Below the pieces are notes generated by a model that saw only the letters and a list, made by a program, of their open reading frames with translations, had not been told where the DNA came from and did no database searches. The translations under genes and the position numbers were made by a program. A stretch of 64,000 bases of DNA from Heterotrichella gracilis (Eukaryota; Sar; Xanthophyceae; Tribonematales; Xanthonemataceae): contig JAULBX010011656.1 of the NCBI GenBank assembly GCA_032358255.1, forward strand, positions 41,171-105,170, in the 5' to 3' direction. Shown piece by piece: positions 21,401 through 34,000 of the stretch. Every line of letters begins with the position of its first letter. Position 1 is the stretch's first letter.

Positions 21401-24160
21401 CCCCTCCCCCCCTCGTTTTGCTCGTATTGTTTTTGGTTTTGTCATTTTTCATTTTCATTTTTCGTTTACTTTTTCGTATTAGTTTTCCTTTTCCGTTTTT
21501 GGATGCAAGTTGACAGCTGAGAGGGCAATTGAGGTGGGCGTCCCGCTTCGCCAGGTTGAATCGGTTGATTTCCTTGGCGCCGCACGTGCATGGCTGTATT
21601 TCTATAATGCATGAGAGCAGTCCGGCAGTTCCAACCAGCACCCAGCATCCAACCCCCCCAGATTACCCTCGTCTCTCCCCCCCATCCCCCACACCCCACC
21701 TGTGTCTCCTTGGCCCCCAGCACCCGCAGCCACAGCTTGTTGGGCGGGAACCCAACGGGGACGGTGTAGGCGTTGCTGATGGCAGGGGGGGGGCGGGTGC
21801 CCTGCTTGTTCTGTAGCGGGGGAAGAAATTATTATTTATTCAGATCATGCAGACAAGGTGCAGACAAGCTTTAGGGTTTACATTTTAGGGTTCCAGGTTT
21901 ACCTGCAGGTAGGGCGCTGCTGCGCAGTTGAGGCGGCACATGCTGGTGGCCAGGGTGTGTTGGTGGTCAAAGACTGCAAGGTGGGAAATGAAAAGGGGAC
22001 AGGGGGTCAGCAACAATGATGACTTGCTAAAAAGGGGAGGACACACAAGCACACACACACACACGCACACATGCAATTATGGAAGTCTGAGGGAATCCTA
22101 ACCCCAAACCCTAATCCCTGTACTTGTGGTCTGCGCAATCGCGCCAGGTCAAGAATTGCTTTCACCCTAAACCCTACACCCAACACCCTACACCCCACAC
22201 CCTAAACCCTACACCCCTACACCGTACTTACTGTTACAACAGCGAGCCATGCTCAGAATCGCTTTCACCGTTTTCTCCCACAAGTGTCCGTTCGACTTAT
22301 TGACGTCACAGTAGGCCTGCGAAGAAGTAAATAAAGAAATAAATAGATTCAAAATATACTAATTGCTGTGCAAAGGTGTGCTGTATGTACACGCAGGAAG
22401 AGAGGATTTGATGCAAGCAAAGCAGAAATTCACCAACAATGGCTGGAATTGCCGGGCTGAGGGCGTCGAAGGTGGCATGCACAGATGGATAATCAAATTG
22501 ACCATCACCACCACCACTGCCACCAGCGCCACCACCACCACCACCACCACCACCACCACCACCACCAGCGCAGCTGGTCCCTACATACGACAGCTTATTA
22601 TCCAGAGCCTGCTTAGGGTTTAGGGTTTAGGGTAGAGGACACCCCACCTCAGACAGCTTTGTGTCCATGTGGCTTCCCATGGCTGCGTGCACAATGGTGG
22701 CAAGGTTTAGTGCTCAGGGTTTAGGGTTTAGTGCGTAGGGTATAGGGTTTAGCGATTAGGACACCCCACCTCTGACAGCTTTGTGTCCATGTGGCATCCC
22801 ATGGCTGCGTGCACCACGGTGACAAGGTTGTTGATACCCATGAGGCTCCACTGGAAAGGGGTGGGGCTGATGGTGGAGATCAAGGCCGAGGGGAGGGAAT
22901 TTGCCGCCAGGGTGGCGTGCACCACTTGGAGGGACAGGCGCACGCACTCCTTGGTCCATAGCTGGCTGCAAAGCGGCGGGAATAAAAATTAAGCAAAGTA
23001 AATGAAGCATAAACATAAGGAATTTAAGTATCTAAAACAAGCAAGCTAGCTGTAGGACAGAGCGGCTAATCTGGCTGTATTGCTGCAACGCACGTAAGTA
23101 CAAAGAAGGAAACTTTGCCATGCGAAGGTACAAGGGAGGGGACACACACCGGCGTAGAACCCCTATTAGGGTTTTACCACCCCAGAAGCCCTCTACCGCA
23201 GCACCCCTTACCGCAGCACGTTCCCCACCAGCGACCCCCTCTTTCCCAGCCCCAGCTCCCCCCCCGCCTCCTCCGCCTCCTGGTTAAAAACGTGCACCAA
23301 CACCGTGTGGGGGAAGTTGACCAGGGGCACCACCCACATGAGGGCGCGGGCAAGGGGGGCGAGCGGGGAGTGGGTGGGGGAGGGGGAGTCGCCCTTTGCC
23401 AGCTGGCGGGTGGCTGCCTCCCAGTCAAGGTGGGAGAAGAGGGCTGCGGCGAGCGCGGCGGTGGTGTCCCTGTGGGTGGGAGAGGGGGTGGGTAATTTTA
23501 CGGTGTTTTGAGGGGTTTTTTGTTTCCTGCACACGGTGTAGACCCTTGGGAAAGATTTTGGAGCAAGCCACTCGCGGGTGGCTGACCCCCAACCCAGATG
23601 GGAGAAGGGAGGCTGCTGCACGCGTGGCGGTGGTGTCCCTGCAGGGCAAGGGGAACTGGGTGGCGGGTGGAGGAGCGCTTTCTGGTGACACTGAACTGTG
23701 TACTCTACCAACATGCTTGCTAGTCTCCTTCAGGGATTAAGTAACAACTAGAATTGATAATAGTAAGATGGCAGGCTGAAAGTACTGGTCACTGGACACT
23801 GGTTCCCACCCGCCACTACAACCCATCCCCCCTTGGACCCACCCATGCCACCCACACACCACCCCCGCCCCCCCTCCCCCACCTGCTGAGCAGCCCCAGC
23901 AGGAACATCTTATCCCCCTTTTCGGCGCCGGGGAAGTTGGCCAGCACCACGTGGAACTGGTCCGCGAAGCGTTGTAGGCGGTCGGCAAGCGCCGGTCGGG
24001 TGGCCACCGCCGTCAACGGGATCGCGCCCTTGCTCTTTGGGAGCGCCTTCTCCACAGCCGAAACCGCGCTGACGTAAGCCTGGTGCAGCTCCAGGAAGGA
24101 CTGCTGCGTGGGGTTTTGCGGGGAGGTGGGGGGCGGGGTGGTTTTGGAGACCATAGCCAT
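15463..24160 (-). CDS. MYND zinc-finger protein M1 (class I)
   Basis: Sixteen exons join in phase, 1074 residues: 23883-24160, 23212-23469, 22770-22965, 22232-22316, 21903-21973, 21700-21810, 20968-21182, 20290-20454, 19927-20068, 19432-19637, 18667-18909, 18078-18246, 17629-17742, 17037-17234, 16434-16572, 15463-16097. The start reads MAMVSKTTPPPTSPQNP. The body is a long Leu/Ala-rich, probably alpha-helical region without a named domain (DAHLHWLSQLSDH, DQVSRCWPAVMPRLALRA). A MYND finger lies at about residues 855-892, split by the last intron: CAYGHC in exon 15, then KCSRC, YCSKECQ and HKGAC in exon 16. MYND fingers bind short proline-rich peptides; there is no SET or other enzyme domain, so it is likely an adaptor. 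The tail ends LQMLRMNKYG. It is head-to-head with M2. Many introns hold copies of neighbouring exon ends. Confidence 0.88.
16331..16385. repeat. CCACAG hexanucleotide microsatellite in the last M1 intron
   Basis: About nine perfect units of CCACAG/GCCACA. The same hexamer, degenerate and far longer, is translated in an exon of M2 at about 26516-26812. Confidence 0.9.
16650..16800 (-). repeat. Pseudo-exon copy upstream of M1 exon 15
   Basis: The start of exon 15 (true exon 16434-16572, NMLGFLSNLRDE) is repeated about 190 bp upstream in sense as NMLGVLSNLHE with its CAG acceptor, then degenerates. TTTAGGG units on the + strand (CCCTAAA in sense) separate the two. Confidence 0.75.
17281..17390 (-). 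repeat. Pseudo-exon copy upstream of M1 exon 14
   Basis: The first 70 or so bases of exon 14 (GALCGLSADATSSLVVSAQE) recur nearly unchanged at about 17315-17383, separated from the true exon by telomere-like units at about 17280-17303 (CCCTAAA in sense). Either acceptor could splice in phase; only the lower-coordinate copy continues into the rest of the exon. Confidence 0.85.
18247..18375 (-). repeat. Pseudo-exon copy upstream of M1 exon 12
   Basis: The first 60 or so bases of exon 12 (LLSLSAHLIPAFKAVL) recur with few changes at about 18312-18370. TAGGG/TTTAGGG units fill the gap (18250-18305). Confidence 0.8.
19030..19235 (-). repeat. Pseudo-exon copies between M1 exons 10 and 11
   Basis: At about 19045-19125 lies a copy of the exon 11 start (ARSVVSCLAALWDN) with its acceptor. 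At about 19185-19245 lies a degenerate copy of the exon 10 end with its donor. One intron therefore carries relics of both flanking exons. Confidence 0.75.
20470..20535. repeat. GAATTT-type simple repeat in an M1 intron
   Basis: Degenerate hexamer repeat of GAATTT/GAATTG just upstream in sense of exon 8. It is the only clearly AT-rich simple repeat in this gene. Confidence 0.8.
21130..21545 (-). repeat. Three copies of the M1 exon 7 start
   Basis: The true exon start (DAHLHWLSQLS, acceptor at 21183) recurs at about 21315-21360 and 21490-21545 with increasing divergence. T-rich strings on the + strand (TTCCTTTTC type; purine-rich in sense) separate the copies here in place of telomere-like repeats. 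Confidence 0.8.
22480..22810 (-). repeat. Exon 3 end duplication and CCA trinucleotide run in M1
   Basis: A CCA-rich trinucleotide run lies at about 22498-22566. Beside it, the last 60 or so bases of exon 3 with its donor (true copy from 22770) recur at about 22640-22705, separated by TTTAGGG-type units at about 22715-22755. Confidence 0.8.
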
Positions 24161-25057
24161 GGTGGGTGGGTGGGTGGGGGGTGTGTGAGAGGGGCGAGTG
24201 GGTGCTGGGAAACGGCGCCTGATCAGTTCATGACGCGCTAGGGATACGTATTGAAAGAGAAGGAGGTATTAATTATATCAGTGTATCATTTTCTCGGGGC
24301 ACAAGGGGGGGAGCTGCGAGCGCTTGCGCCCCATCATGGCACGGACCGCCTCCAATTGGCATGTATCTGATGCCGACACAGAACAAAGCCCAAAACCGCC
24401 CTGCTATAGATCCCCCACAACCCTTTCGAGCCACTGTGAATCGGAACGAAATTAAACCTAGAGAGTGCAATTCCATTGCAGGGATATGGAGGAGGGTAGC
24501 GTGGTCTCAGCGAATCGGCACAAGGCCTGCGCGGTAGGGCCTCCAGTGGGGATGGGAGGTTGTCCCGAGGGTTTTATATTCGCCCACCCAAAAAGCAGGC
24601 CATTCGTCGCCAATAATGTGCAAATTGTAAACACCCACTAGCTCGAGATGTGCTGTGCCTTCAATACCAGCGGCTCAGGTGTGTTGATGTGACGCGGGAA
24701 AGAGGGTATCGGCCCGCTTTGCAGCAGCAGCTTATGCATGCATATGCATGCATGCAAGACGAGCAGGCCATCCGTCGCGAACACACATAGCACCAGTACC
24801 CACAAAACTGTCTCTTGGCAACAGCTTATTCTATTGGTTTTTAAGCGGGGAGGTGTTCCGGTGCCGATCCCCAGCAGCACTTGTACACGCAATGACTGCC
24901 GGTTGAATGGGTTTTTGAGCTACGATCATCGTACCGATGGTGCATTGCGCAGCCACGAACCCGTAACCGCACAATGCAAGCAGCAGGCAACTCCATGCTC
25001 CACCAGGCGTGGTAAATAACGCAACCCCACCCCACCTACCCCCAGCACCCAGCCGCG
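24161..25057. promoter_or_regulatory. Bidirectional promoter region of M1 and M2
   Basis: The start codons of the head-to-head paralogs lie 897 bp apart. The spacer holds a G-rich string next to the M1 start, a TTTTATATT stretch at about 24571-24580, and a GCATGC/ATGCAT palindrome run at about 24733-24756. Shared regulation of the pair is inferred from the geometry only. Confidence 0.5.
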
Positions 25058-28000
25058 ATGAACGACCCAATAGTCATGCCGAAGCCCCCACCCCACCCGC
25101 TGCACCAGATGAAGCAGTTCCAGCTGGCGTTCCTCAACTTCGGCGCGTCCCTAGAGAAGGTTTTCCAGTTGCAGCAGCCGGGGGCCTCCATTCCCGTACA
25201 GGCGGTCCTCTCAAAGCCCCAGCTGGTGCAGCGGCTCCGCCGCTGGGAGGAGGTGGAGCGCGGCGCGGGCTTCGAGCGCTCGGCGGCGGAGGAGGGGCAG
25301 GACGGGATGCGGCAGAAGGTGGAGGATGAGATGCTGTCGGGGTTCGCGCAGCAGTTTTTCAAGTGAGGGCCGAGCCGATCTGGCATATGCATGCACATAT
25401 GCATGCATGCATATGCGCTCGTTACACAAGCCCACTCGCACGCGCAGCTGCATATGCATGCATACCGACACCCACTGGTACACGCCTGCGCGCACGCACG
25501 CATGTGGGGGCACAGGGTACCTATGCACTCGTGCGTGGCACCTAAACCCTATGGTTTAACCCCTAAACCCTACACTCCTGAACGGAGCCAGCGCACGCCC
25601 TAAACCCTACACTCTTGCAGGTATGCTAGCACCCTCACCAAGTGCATCCAATGGCTTGGCCGCGTCGACTGGGGAGGGTGCACGCGCCGCTGTCAAGTGG
25701 CACCGAGGAAAACCCTAACGCCCAGACAACAAACCCTACGCCACCCTACTCCTTGCAGGGATGCCAACCCTAAACCGTAACCCCAAACCCTACACTCTTG
25801 CAGGGATGCCGCCACACTCACCAAGTGCATCCAGTGGCTTGGCCGCCTGGACTGGGAGGGCTTCATCCGGCGCTGCGAAGGGGAAGCGCAGGCAACGGAG
25901 AAAACCCTCCTCTGCGCCCTTTGCTCCCTCACCTTATTCCCCCTGGATGTGTGGGGCATGTGCCGGAGGGTGGCGCCCTCGCCAGCATACCTTATGAGGT
26001 GGGTGGCAGGGGGGGGGGGTGTCCAAGGTCTAGGGTTTTAGGGTGTGGAGTGTAGGACATGTGCAGGAGGGTGGCGCCCTCGCCAGCGTACCTCATGAGG
26101 TGGGTGGCAGGGAAGGGGGTTGTCCAGGGTGTAGGGTTTTAGGGTGTAGGGTATGTGCAGGAAGGATGCGCCCTTCGCAAGCGAGCTGTCGAGTAGGTGG
26201 GTGGACAGGGCCACCTCGCTATTTCTCTATTCTTTTTTTTCATATTCATTTCTATTAATGTATCGATTTCTGCACTGCCACAAATTGGTTTCTGCATTGC
26301 CACAAGTTGATTCTGCATTGCCACAAGGGTTTGCCATGCTGTTGCCACTCACGGCCCCTCCTGATTGGATTCAACCTCCTCCCATGGAATCGAACCCGCG
26401 ACCTCCTCCCATGGAACCGAACCCCTGACCTCCCCCCCACCCTTCCTACCAGGCCCAGGATATACAGGCCAGCCATCGGCGCACTCCAATGCCTGGCAGC
26501 AATGACCCCCATAGCAACACCCACAGCCACAGCCGCAACCACAGCCACAGCCACAGCCGCAACCACAGCCACAGCCACAGCCGCTGACACAGAAGCTGAC
26601 ACAACCGCTGACGCAGCCACAGCCACAGCCACAGCCACAGCCACAGCTACAGTCGCTGACACCACCACAGCGGCAGACACCACCACAGCCACAGCCGCTG
26701 AAACCACCACAGCCACTGACACAACCGCTGACGCAGCCACAGCCACAGCCGCTGACACCACCACAGCCACAGCCACAGCCGCTGACACAGCCACAGCCAG
26801 CACCTCCGCTGGCGAAGGGGATACAGGGTTACAGGGTGCGCTGGGTGGTGGTGGTGGATGGTGGTGGTGGGGGGGAGATGGGGGGGTGCCGTGCCGCAGT
26901 GTTTGTGTATGGGGGGTTGTGTACTGGAGTGTGGTTTGCTGGGTTATAGGGTGTGCTGAGTGGTGGTGGTTCCTGTTGATTTTGTGCGTGAGAAAGGGGT
27001 GGGTGGGTGCTGGGTTATGGGGTGCGCTTGGTAAGCTGGAATGGGGGTTGTAGGTGGGTGGTTGCTGGTGTGGGTGGGTGCCTCTGGGCTTACTATGCAT
27101 GTGGGTGATGATACCCTAGCTAAGGTGTTGTGAAGCGGCAACGAAACCCTAGCCAAAAGATACCGAAACCCAAGCCAAGGGTCAATATGCATACCAACCA
27201 CCTATAGCACTTCTACTAGCTGCCCCCAGCAACCCACAGGGCCTGCAAGGCCCACCAAAACCAGAATCCCCCAAACAACCATACCATGCCCCTCACACCT
27301 TGTCCCCCACCTCTCGCAGGATCCCCACCCCCCACCCCCACCCCCACCCTCCCCACCCTCAAAAAGCTGACGGAGCACCTGCAGCACCTGTACAAGCTGC
27401 TCAAGGCAACCCACAGGACCTGCGAGGGGGACCAGGGCCAGGTTTCGAATCCCCAGCCGACCAAAGCCAGTCCCAAACGGGCCCAGAAGCATGGGAAGGA
27501 GGGAGCAGGGGAGGCAGGTGGGGCGGGGTTGGTGCGGCATTTCCACAAAGCTCCATCGTTGCTCCATCAGTCATTCAATAATCAATCCGATGTAGGTTGG
27601 GACTGCACTGTTGCCAAGGAGGGATCTGCGGCATTCCCACAAATCCCCATAATTTCCATAAACCCCCTCCACTGTCCCGTCAACTCACTCCATGGCCATG
27701 GCGGGTACTCGTTATTATTCTTATTCTTAGTCTTATTCTTATTCTTTTCTTAAATCCTTATTCTTATTCTTATTCTTATTCTCATATTCCATGGTAATCC
27801 CGATGCAGACTGGGACAGCGCCATTGCCAGGCGCACCCTGCGGGACTTTGCGTGCGACAGTGCGTGGGAGCGGGGCGTAGACATGGTCATTTGGCTGCAC
27901 AGGCAAGCCAGGGCACAGCTGCCAATGGAACCAGTTGGGAATGGTGGGTGGGCGGGTGGGTGGGTGATGGGTGTGGGACCAGCGTACAAAGGGGGAACCC

Positions 28001-31000
28001 TAAACCCTGAACATACACCAAACCCTAAACCCTACACCCTAAAACAGGTGGCATTGGGCAAGGGGTAAGTATAAAGCAAAACAGTATAACAATATATGGT
28101 AAGTTTTATTTTCAGGACTTGGCGCTGGTGAGTGCGAGTGAGGCGGGTGGGTGGGTGGGTGGCGGTTGTGGCACTAGCTTACTAAGGGGGAATTAGATGG
28201 CATGCGCGAGTGTGTGCGTGAGGCGGGTGGGTGGGTGGATGGGTGGCAGTTGTGGGACCAGCTTACAAAGCGGGATCAAGGTGGCATGGGCAAGTGTGTG
28301 TGCGTGAGGCGGGTGGGTGGGTGGTGGGCGGTGGTGGTGGGACCACCTTGCGGGACAGACAAGGGTAATAAGATGACGATCAGTCCTGCTTCATTGTGTT
28401 GTGACGCTGGGGTTGGCACGTGCTGTTCCCTCCCCTCCTCCACCCCCCCCCCCCCCTTTTCCCCTGCAGTTGTCGCCCTGATGCGCGTGTGCCAGCTGCT
28501 GACGCTTGGTGCTATTTCCTCCCCTCCTCCTCACCCCCCTATTTCCCCCCCATTGTAGTCCTCCCCCTGATGCGCGTGTGTCAGCTGCTGATGCTGGCCC
28601 TGCTGGAGGGCCCCCTGGTGGCGCAGGGGGTGGATGACAGGCTGCGGGAGGGAGGGGAGGTCAACTGGGGGGGTGGCAAGCTCAAGGAGAAGTACCACCA
28701 GGCGCTGCTGAAGGAGGGGGTCATGGTGGGTGTGGGGATGTGGGGGGTGAGGGTGGGGGTGGGGGTGGTAGGATTGTAGGGTGACTGGGGTGGTAAGACA
28801 TGGGTTTCAAAGGTACAGCCAGATGGAGGAGGGGGGGTCATGGTGGGTGGTGGGGGATAGGGGGAGGGGGGGAGTGTCAACGACGTGCGGTGGGAAGGCA
28901 CTGCCAGATGGGGGGTCGGCCATGCACGCCTTGCGCCATTAGGGCTGGCTTCAGGGTTTAGAATGGGAACAAATCGCCCCCCATTTCACACACGCCCCCT
29001 CTGTCCCAATCCCACAGCGCGGAGTTTGTCCGGTGGGGATCCCCCCACGCCACCTGCATGCTCAATGCGTCTGAGTCCACATGGGCTGGGGGCCACCCAT
29101 CAAACCAAAGAAACCCCCCCAAAAAAACAAAATTTGCAAGAGCAGGGACACTAGCATACCAAGGTAGTATAACAGTACACCCCTGGCAATTGCAGGGCAA
29201 ACGTTTCCTACCCTTGCGAACAATTTTATGTAATACTTCATTCAGTAACTCCTGTGTATCATGATTGTTTGATGGGATTTGGATGTTTTGAACCTCACCC
29301 ATTCGCCCCCCACCCCCCCGCAGCGCGACCTGGTTTTCTGGGTTGACGACCGCGCAGGCGCCATGCTCAGCTCCGCCGAAGCCTCCTGGGGAGGGAACCA
29401 GGGGGCGCGCGCGGATGTGGTGATGCTAATGGCGAAGGAGCTGCTGACGCTGATACGGGTGGGGGCGCTGCAGGCGTGGCTGGCGCCGGCCGAGACCAGG
29501 TGCGGGTGGGGGGTGGGGCGGGGGGTTGCTGTATTGGTGGGGGATGGCGCCACGTGGCGCCAGCATGCATGGATGTTGTGATGGTGATGGCTAGGGGGAG
29601 GGCTATGCAGGCGTGTGTGGCGCCGGCTGAGGCGGGGGATGGGTTTAGAAGTGTGGATGTGATGCGTGCCGTTCCATTGTTGCTAGGCATGCCATTGCCC
29701 TGCATGCGATTGGAATTTAGCCATTGGATACTTGTCAAAGTGCACTGTATACCAATGGATAGCTTCCACCAGCATCCACCCGCCATACCACGCGCCCCAC
29801 TTCCCACTCCCCAACCTCCACTCCCACCCAACACCTTTCATGCGCACGCTCACCCCACCACCCCCCACCCCCCGCAGCTCCTCCTGGGGATCCCTCACGG
29901 GCCTCCAAGCCCTCATCACACCCTTGAAAACCCTAAACTAGGCTAATACCCCTTCGTGACATCCCTCTATCCCCCACAGCTCCTCCTGGGGATCCCTCAC
30001 CGGCCTGCAAGCCCTCATCACAACCCTGCGGGCCTGGACCAGGGTACACCAGGCGGCGGGCATCGACATCCCCTTTTACGCCTGCACTATCCTCAACACC
30101 CTGGCCATGACCCAGGCGGGAAATCTGGCGGCGCATGTGCGGGGTCCCTCCAAGGGGGGGCGCATGTGGCTGATGATTGTGCCCCAGGTGGCGCACATGG
30201 TGGCGCTGGATCTGCATAAGACCCTAGGGTTCCTAAGGGCGGACGCGGCGAAGAAGAACATTCCGGCGGTGGGTTGCCAACCCTAAACCCTAAACCTCAA
30301 AGTGTATCCTGTCCTGCCTTGAGTATATTGTGTAGGGTTTAGGCGAGGCTGGCAGGAGGATGCCGCTGAGATACGTCCTTATACTGAAACCCTCATCAGT
30401 GGACTGCCAGCGTTGTAAGCGACGTGGTCCCAGTATGTAAGTTCAGGGCGACCCCATCTTGCTGCCCACCCCAATCACGCGCACCCCCAACCCCCCTCCA
30501 ACCCCCCACCCCCCACCCCTCCAGGGCAAGCTGCGCACCATCGTCAGCCAGCAACTGGCCCCCCACCTGCGCCTCCTCCACCACCTCCTCCACCTCACCC
30601 ACCTCCCCATCGACCCCGCCATCACCCCAGTCACCCTAGCAGACGTGCTGGGGGGGAATATCGCCAACCCCCTGCTGCGGGAGGAGGAGGGGGGGGAGTG
30701 CCTGGAGGCGGGGGGGGCGGCGCTGGTGATGTGCCGGGCGATGGGGGGGGCGGGGGGTGGGGGGGATGCGGGGCAGCTGCTCGAGGCCTGCCTGAGGATG
30801 GCGCACATGTACGTGTGGGGGGTGGCGGGGGGTGGGGACTGTGTGTGCATGGGTGTGTGAGGCTGGATGGGTGTGCGTGGTTGTTGGGGTGGTGGTTATC
30901 GGTGCCCGCATGTACATGTGGCAACCTGTTGGGCAGTGGCATGGGTGGTGTCATGGAACGAGCACGCCTGTGTATACACACAGGGTTCAATACCACCGAC

Positions 31001-34000
31001 CCCAAACATGTCATTTTTTACCGTTGCGTAGGGTTCACCCCCCGCCCTCCCCAAAACCATACGCAGGGTCGAGGACGATAATGCCACCGCCATCACCGAG
31101 CACACCCAAACCTTACTCCAAAACCCTTGCCCAGGGTTCATCCAACCCCCACTGAAACCTTACGCAGGGTTGAGGAAGACGACGCCACTGCCATCATCGA
31201 ATCGGTGTGTCGGGACATCGTGCCATGCCTGGCGCAGCCCCTGTTTGCCGGGAATAAACCCTACGGGGTTCACCTCCACTGCCTGATGCTGACGTGGACC
31301 AAGGTCATCGGCCAAAATCTGGGCGATCTGGGGACGCTGTATGTGCTGCTGTCGGGATTGGAAAAAGTGGTGCTGGTGGTGTCCGCCAGGGGGGCGGTGG
31401 AGTATGGGGCCGGGGGGTGCACGAAGGAGGAGGAGGCAAGGTGCGAGTTCTTTTGTTTTCTGTGTGTGTGTTTAATGGGTAGACACCCACATCCACAGCC
31501 ATAGCCACAGTCACAGGTGCATCCACATGCACATCCACATCCACACCCACACCCACACCCACACGCACACCCACATCCACATCCACAACCACAACCACAT
31601 CCACATCCACATCCACATCCATAGCCGCCTCCACAGGCATAGCCACAGCCGCATCCATAGCCACACCCATATCCGCCTCCATCCATACCCACGTCCTCGT
31701 TTTCAACAGCATCAACACTCAGAGTAGGGCATTCACATGCGCGTAGCCCCACCCCCCACACCCCTTGCCAGTCCCCCTCCACCCCCCCTCACACCCCCCC
31801 GCACCCCCCACCCCTCGCAGCCTCCTCTTCAGCCTGTGCACCAAGCTGCTCCCCCTCCTCAACACCATCCACACCCTCCACTCCCCCACCCAGCCCCCAC
31901 CCCCGGGCGTGGGGGCGATGGTGCCAGTCATGGCTGCGGGTGTGTGTGTGCGGCTGGTGGGGCTGTGCAGGCGGTGGGGGGTGGGGGCGGAGCGGCTGCG
32001 GGTGATGGTGGGGGGGGGGGGAGGGGAGGGGATTGCGCTGGCGCTGGCGGCAGGACTGGTGCGGTGGGGAGTGGAGGAGATGGTGGTGGTGGGGTGGGGG
32101 GCGTCAGTGGTGGTGCTTGCTGTTACCAGCGTTGGAGGTACCTCCCCCAGCATGATGGTTCACATTTGCCATGTATCAATGTACTATCACCAAAAAACCC
32201 AAAGCCAACTCCCCTGTACGGTACATCTCTTGTACCATTGGGGTGCCTATGGTCGTCACATATATAAGGGGAGGTCTGACTGCAAGGGGTATGGACCACA
32301 GGCACGGCCAAGGGGTGAGGGTGATTGTAAGCCATTTTACGACCATTTATCTCAACCATTTCACGGGCACGACAATCAAGGGTCGACCAAGGCTCGAGGA
32401 TGAAGCTTTTACCATCTCTTTATCATTATTTGTTAGTATTAACCATTTCATTTGTTTTTAACCATCTCATTATCATTCATTGATTATCTAATATGATATT
32501 AACCATTTCACAGGCGCGGCAATCGCGGGCAGGCCGACCCAGGCTGGAGGATGACCCCGAGGTCGATGCCATGCTGGCGCAGTCACATGCAGTGGCCAGC
32601 ACATGGGCCCTGGACACCCTGCAGCTGCTCCTCTCCCCCGAGGACGACTGTGATGTTGCCCCCCTGCTGCTTGCCACGCTGGATGAAAGGGGGCTGCTGG
32701 AGACAGCCTGCGCGGGGTCGCAGGTGCGGCCCTGATTTCAGGGTTTTGCTAGGGTTTCCTGTGGTTTTGCTAGGGGTTTTTCGTGCAGCATTTACGGGCT
32801 TGCTGGTAGGTTGCACAAAGGTGACAAGTGGGGTCCTGGCAGGGTTTTGCTAGGGTGGTTTTGCTTACCCTCCATCCAATTTCCCCCTGAGTGGGCACAC
32901 ATCAGCCTGCAGCTCTCAAGTACAAACCCCTAAACCCTGAACCCCATCCATCCCCTGGGCAGGGCCTCAGCAAGTACCCGTCAGCCCGCAGCTCCAGACA
33001 CAAAACCCTAAACACCGTACAATAAAGCTTAACTCCAACCCCTAAACCCCCCTCGCAGCGCCTGAGCGAGCACGCGGCAGCCCGCCGGTCCAAGTACAAG
33101 GCGCAGGGGGTGGATGCGGATGTGGGTGAAAGGGAGGTGGAGGCCTGCCTGGTGGAGGCGTGCACGGTGGGGTGCTGCTACATGCACTGCGACAACCTCA
33201 TAGGTAGGTTTAGGGTTTAGGGTTTAGGGAACGAGCCTTGTAGTGGGTGAAGACCAGGCTGGCTGTGCACGAGGCCTAGCAATACGTGAGGACAGTAACT
33301 ACCTACCTAAGTTTTGCAAACTACGTGTTTCCCTTGCAGAAACCCTGTTGTTTGATGTTTTGAAGTTCAGGAATTGGTGGGATCGACGTCCGGAAAGCTG
33401 TGTATTGGACCCCTCGTTTGCTCCCCTCCCCTCCCGCAGGCCCCCAGCAGGTCCTCCTCCCCCTGTCCAAGTGCTGCATCAATACCCTAGCCAAACCCTT
33501 ATTCCCTCCCCTCCCGCAGGCCCCAGCGAGTCCTCCCTCACCCTGTCCAAGTGCGCACGCTGCAACGTGGCGTCCTACTGCAGCAAGGAGTGCCAGGTGA
33601 AGGCGTGGCGGAGGCACAAGGGGGGCTGCGCGACAGTCAGGGCAAGGTGGGATCGGGCGGCTGACGCGTGGCAAGCCAAGGCACAGGTACGGTCTGACCC
33701 CCAGCCATTGAATTAAAATAAGAATAAATTAATTAATGTACCCGTCGTGCCCCAGAAGGGACATAGACTACACGCTGGGACAGGGGCGGCATCTCAGCCA
33801 TTGATTTAAAATTAGAATTGAAATATCAATGTACTAGTCGCGGCTCAAAAATCCCATGGACTATGCGCTGGGACAGGGGCAGCATATCTGCAGCGGAGGT
33901 CTGCAGAGCAATGCGCGCTCACATGCAAAAAAACGGTTCGCAAAATAAGAGACTGATCCTGGTGATTGCCTGGCCCAGTGATCACCTGAGATCCCCACAG

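Noticed and set aside
26255-27100. 281-codon minus-strand frame rich in Ala/Val
   Set aside because: It is the reverse reading of the M2 hexanucleotide array; repeats stay open in several frames.
29018-29110. Possible extra M2 exon after a CACAG acceptor
   Set aside because: No counterpart in M1 and the reading meets a poorly bounded donor; exons 6 and 7 join in phase without it.
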